Both the position numbers and the translations under genes were made by a program. A DNA stretch of 64,000 nt. Origin: Petrolisthes cinctipes. Its lineage: Eukaryota; Arthropoda; Malacostraca; Decapoda; Porcellanidae. Location of the stretch: contig JAWQEG010000411.1 in assembly GCA_033782935.1 (NCBI GenBank), positions 1,733,501 to 1,797,500 on the forward strand, written 5' to 3'. Of this stretch, positions 62,518 to 64,000 are shown piece after piece. Numbering within the stretch: the first letter of the stretch is position 1; the number at the start of each line of letters is the position of its first letter. Under the pieces are notes generated by a model that was not told the origin of the DNA, ran no database searches, and was given only the letters and a program-made list of their open reading frames with translations.

Positions 62518-64000
62518 AGTCATGTACAGATTGCTTCTGGGACCCCAAAATATTGGATTTTCGGGTGTTTTGAGCCTGAATTTGAGATATAAACGGGTAC
62601 AGAAGATACATGCACATATTGACTTTGGGCACCAAAAATATCGATTTTCAGCATGTTTTGGGCCTGAATTTTGAAAATACTCTAACACGGAGTAGGCATG
62701 TACAGATCGCTTCTGGGACCCCAAAATATCGAATTTTCGGGTGTTTAGGGCCAGAATTTGAGATATAAATGGGTACAGAAGATACATGCACATATCGACT
62801 TTTGGGCACCTAAAAGATCGATTTTCAGTATGTTTTTGGCCTGTATTTTGAAAATACTCTAACATGGAGTAGGCATGTACAGATACCTTCTGGGACCTCT
62901 AAATATCGAATTTTCGGGTGTTTTGGGACTGAATTTGAGATATCGATTTTTTGGCACCTAAAATTTCGATTTTTAGCATGTTTTTAGCCTATATTTTGAA
63001 AATATTCTAGCACTGTGTAGGCATGTACAGATTGCTTCTGGGACCCCAAAATATTGAATTTTCGGGTGTTTTGAGCCTGAATTTGAGATATAAACGGATA
63101 CAGAAGATACATGCACATATTGACTTTGGGCATCTAAAATATCGATTTTCAGCATGTTTTGGGCCTGTATTTTGAAAATACTCTAACACTGAGTAGGCAT
63201 GTACAGATTGCTTCTGGGACCCCAAAATATTGAATTTTCGGGTATTTTGAGCCTGAATTTGAGATATAAACGGGTACTGAAGATGCATGCACATATCGAC
63301 TTTTGTGCACCTAAAAGATCGATTTTCAGTATGTTTTGAGCATGTATTTTGAAAATACTCTAACACGGAGTAGGCATGTACAGATCGCTTCTGGGACCCC
63401 TAAATATCGAATTTTCGGGTGTTTTGGGACTGAATTAGAGATATCGATTTTTTGGCACCTAAAAGATCGATTTTTAGCATGTTTTTAGCCTATATTTTGA
63501 AAATATTCTAGCAATGTACAGATTGCTTCTGGGACCCCAAAATATTGAATTTTCGGGTGTTTTGAGCCTGAATTTGAGATATAAACGGGTACAGAAGATA
63601 CATGTACATATTGACTTTTGGGCACCTAAAAGATCGATTTTCAGTATGTTTTTGGCCTGTATTTTGAAAATACTCTAACACGGAGTAGGCATGTACAGAT
63701 ACCTTCTGGGACCTCTAAATATCGAATTTTCGGGTGTTTTGGGACTGAATTTGAGATATCGATTTTTTGGCACCTAAAATGTCAATTTTTAGCATGCTTT
63801 TAGCCTATATTTTGAAAATATTCTAGCACTGTGTAGGCATGTACAGATTGCTTCTGGGACCCCAAAATATTGAATTTTCGGGTGTTTTGAGCCTGAATTT
63901 GAGATATAAACGGGTACAGAAGATACATGTACATATTGACTTTGGGCATCTAAAATATCGATTTTCAGTATGTTTTGGGCCTGTATCTTGAAAATACTCT
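62518..64000. repeat. Array block: later copy of 58.5-60.0 kb, runs off the window
   Basis: M3 anchors 62472, 62973 and 63474 match 58501, 59000 and 59501, and 63789 matches 59992 with about 176 bp missing. Shared markers are atattggattttc near 62551, aaatgggtacag near 62767, acatggagtagg near 62862, aacggatacag near 63097, gcaatgtacag near 63512, and gtcaatttttagcatgc near 63781. The missing stretch is one monomer: M1 (acatgtacatattgac) is joined to an M2a body near 63612. Confidence 0.88.

Larger units (their letters stand above)
1..64000. repeat. Satellite DNA array, 501-bp higher-order repeat (array continues past both ends)
   Basis: The whole window is one head-to-tail tandem array. The landmark ggcatgtacag recurs every 148, 176 or 177 bp, for example at 759, 935, 1112, 1260, 1436, 1613 and 1761, giving a 501-bp trimer. 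I located about 138 short (148-bp class) monomers by their diagnostic tail (agcctatattttgaaaatat). More than half of the intervals between them are 499-502 bp. Others are 315-326, 483-492, about 678, or 854 bp. I saw no inverted monomer, no unique spacer and no inserted element. Arrays of this kind are typical of eukaryotic centromeres or heterochromatin. That location is inference, since no flanking sequence is visible. Confidence 0.97.

Noticed and set aside
35..63366. Hundreds of open frames of 60-178 codons, mostly on the minus strand, in a few near-identical types
   Set aside because: They repeat with the satellite period, and 177 and 501 are multiples of three, so a stop-free stretch in one frame recurs automatically. 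Overlapping frames on the same strand are open over the same DNA, ends move when an indel or monomer switch occurs, and starts are fixed by a chance ATG. I recognise no domain, signal peptide or splice structure.
1..64000. CRISPR array
   Set aside because: Units are 148-177 bp and directly abut. There are no unique spacers and no short repeat/spacer alternation.
1..64000. Primate alpha satellite
   Set aside because: The length class and HOR organisation are similar, but the monomer sequence does not resemble alpha satellite as I know it, and the full CENP-B box is absent. Similar architecture arises independently in many eukaryotes.
1..64000. tRNA, rRNA or small RNA genes, LTRs or transposon ends
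   Set aside because: No segment departs from the monomer family long enough to hold one. I saw no cloverleaf, no inverted terminal repeats with target duplications and no polyA tract beyond the 4-5-base runs in the monomer.
1..64000. A new gene system or defence locus
   Set aside because: Nothing in the window codes for a recognisable protein or structured RNA. The novelty on offer is in satellite architecture and its history of rearrangement.

Overview
The window is a single uninterrupted block of satellite DNA. I found no protein-coding gene, RNA gene, transposon or unique sequence anywhere in the 64 kb, and both ends lie inside the array. Every monomer I read runs head to tail in one orientation. 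The fundamental repeat is about 176-177 bp, with a shortened form of 148 bp, and I estimate about 380 monomers. GC is about 41% in one monomer counted by hand (72 of 177 bases). Long, clean satellite organised in higher-order repeats (HORs), with no embedded mobile elements, fits a eukaryotic centromeric or heterochromatic array. I cannot name the species, or choose between plant and animal, from the sequence.

Three monomer classes recur in fixed order: M1 (176 bp), M2 (177 bp) and M3 (148 bp). Together they make a 501-bp trimer, the dominant HOR. M3 is a full-length monomer that has lost 29 bp at one fixed place. Each class has two subtypes. Where the subtypes alternate regularly they make a six-monomer, 1002-bp super-unit, seen most cleanly as three near-identical copies at 4768-7773. 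Departures from the trimer are mostly whole-monomer steps: 325 bp (M2+M3), 678 bp (an extra long monomer) and one 854-bp interval. Small indels of 8, 10 and 15 bp recur at fixed places in the monomer.

Region by region: 1-3440 is trimers with extra long monomers. 3441-8594 is a regular trimer block with the 1002-bp unit at its centre. 8595-9709 is rich in small deletions. 9710-15351 is a tandem pair of 2821-bp copies in which I noticed only two substitutions. 15352-20286 is a mosaic that partly repeats 8.3-9.7 kb. 20287-22790 is another 1002-bp tandem. 24.1-29.1 kb is a 3-kb duplication whose second copy lacks about 1 kb. 33.7-39.5 kb holds a 1465-bp unit twice in tandem plus a displaced partial third copy. 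41.3-46.3 kb repeats a 1829/1328/1828-bp unit. 46.3-50.2 kb is a 1965-bp pair. 51.5-55.2 kb contains tandem 325-bp dimers. 55.2-64.0 kb has further local duplications (offsets near 1669, 978 and 3972 bp).

The many short open frames, mostly on the minus strand, are by-products of periodicity: 501 and 177 are multiples of three, so one stop-free stretch recurs with each repeat. The interest of the window lies in array evolution (unequal exchange and local homogenisation), in the conserved 29-bp-deleted monomer, and in possible protein-binding or DNA-structure motifs within the monomer.
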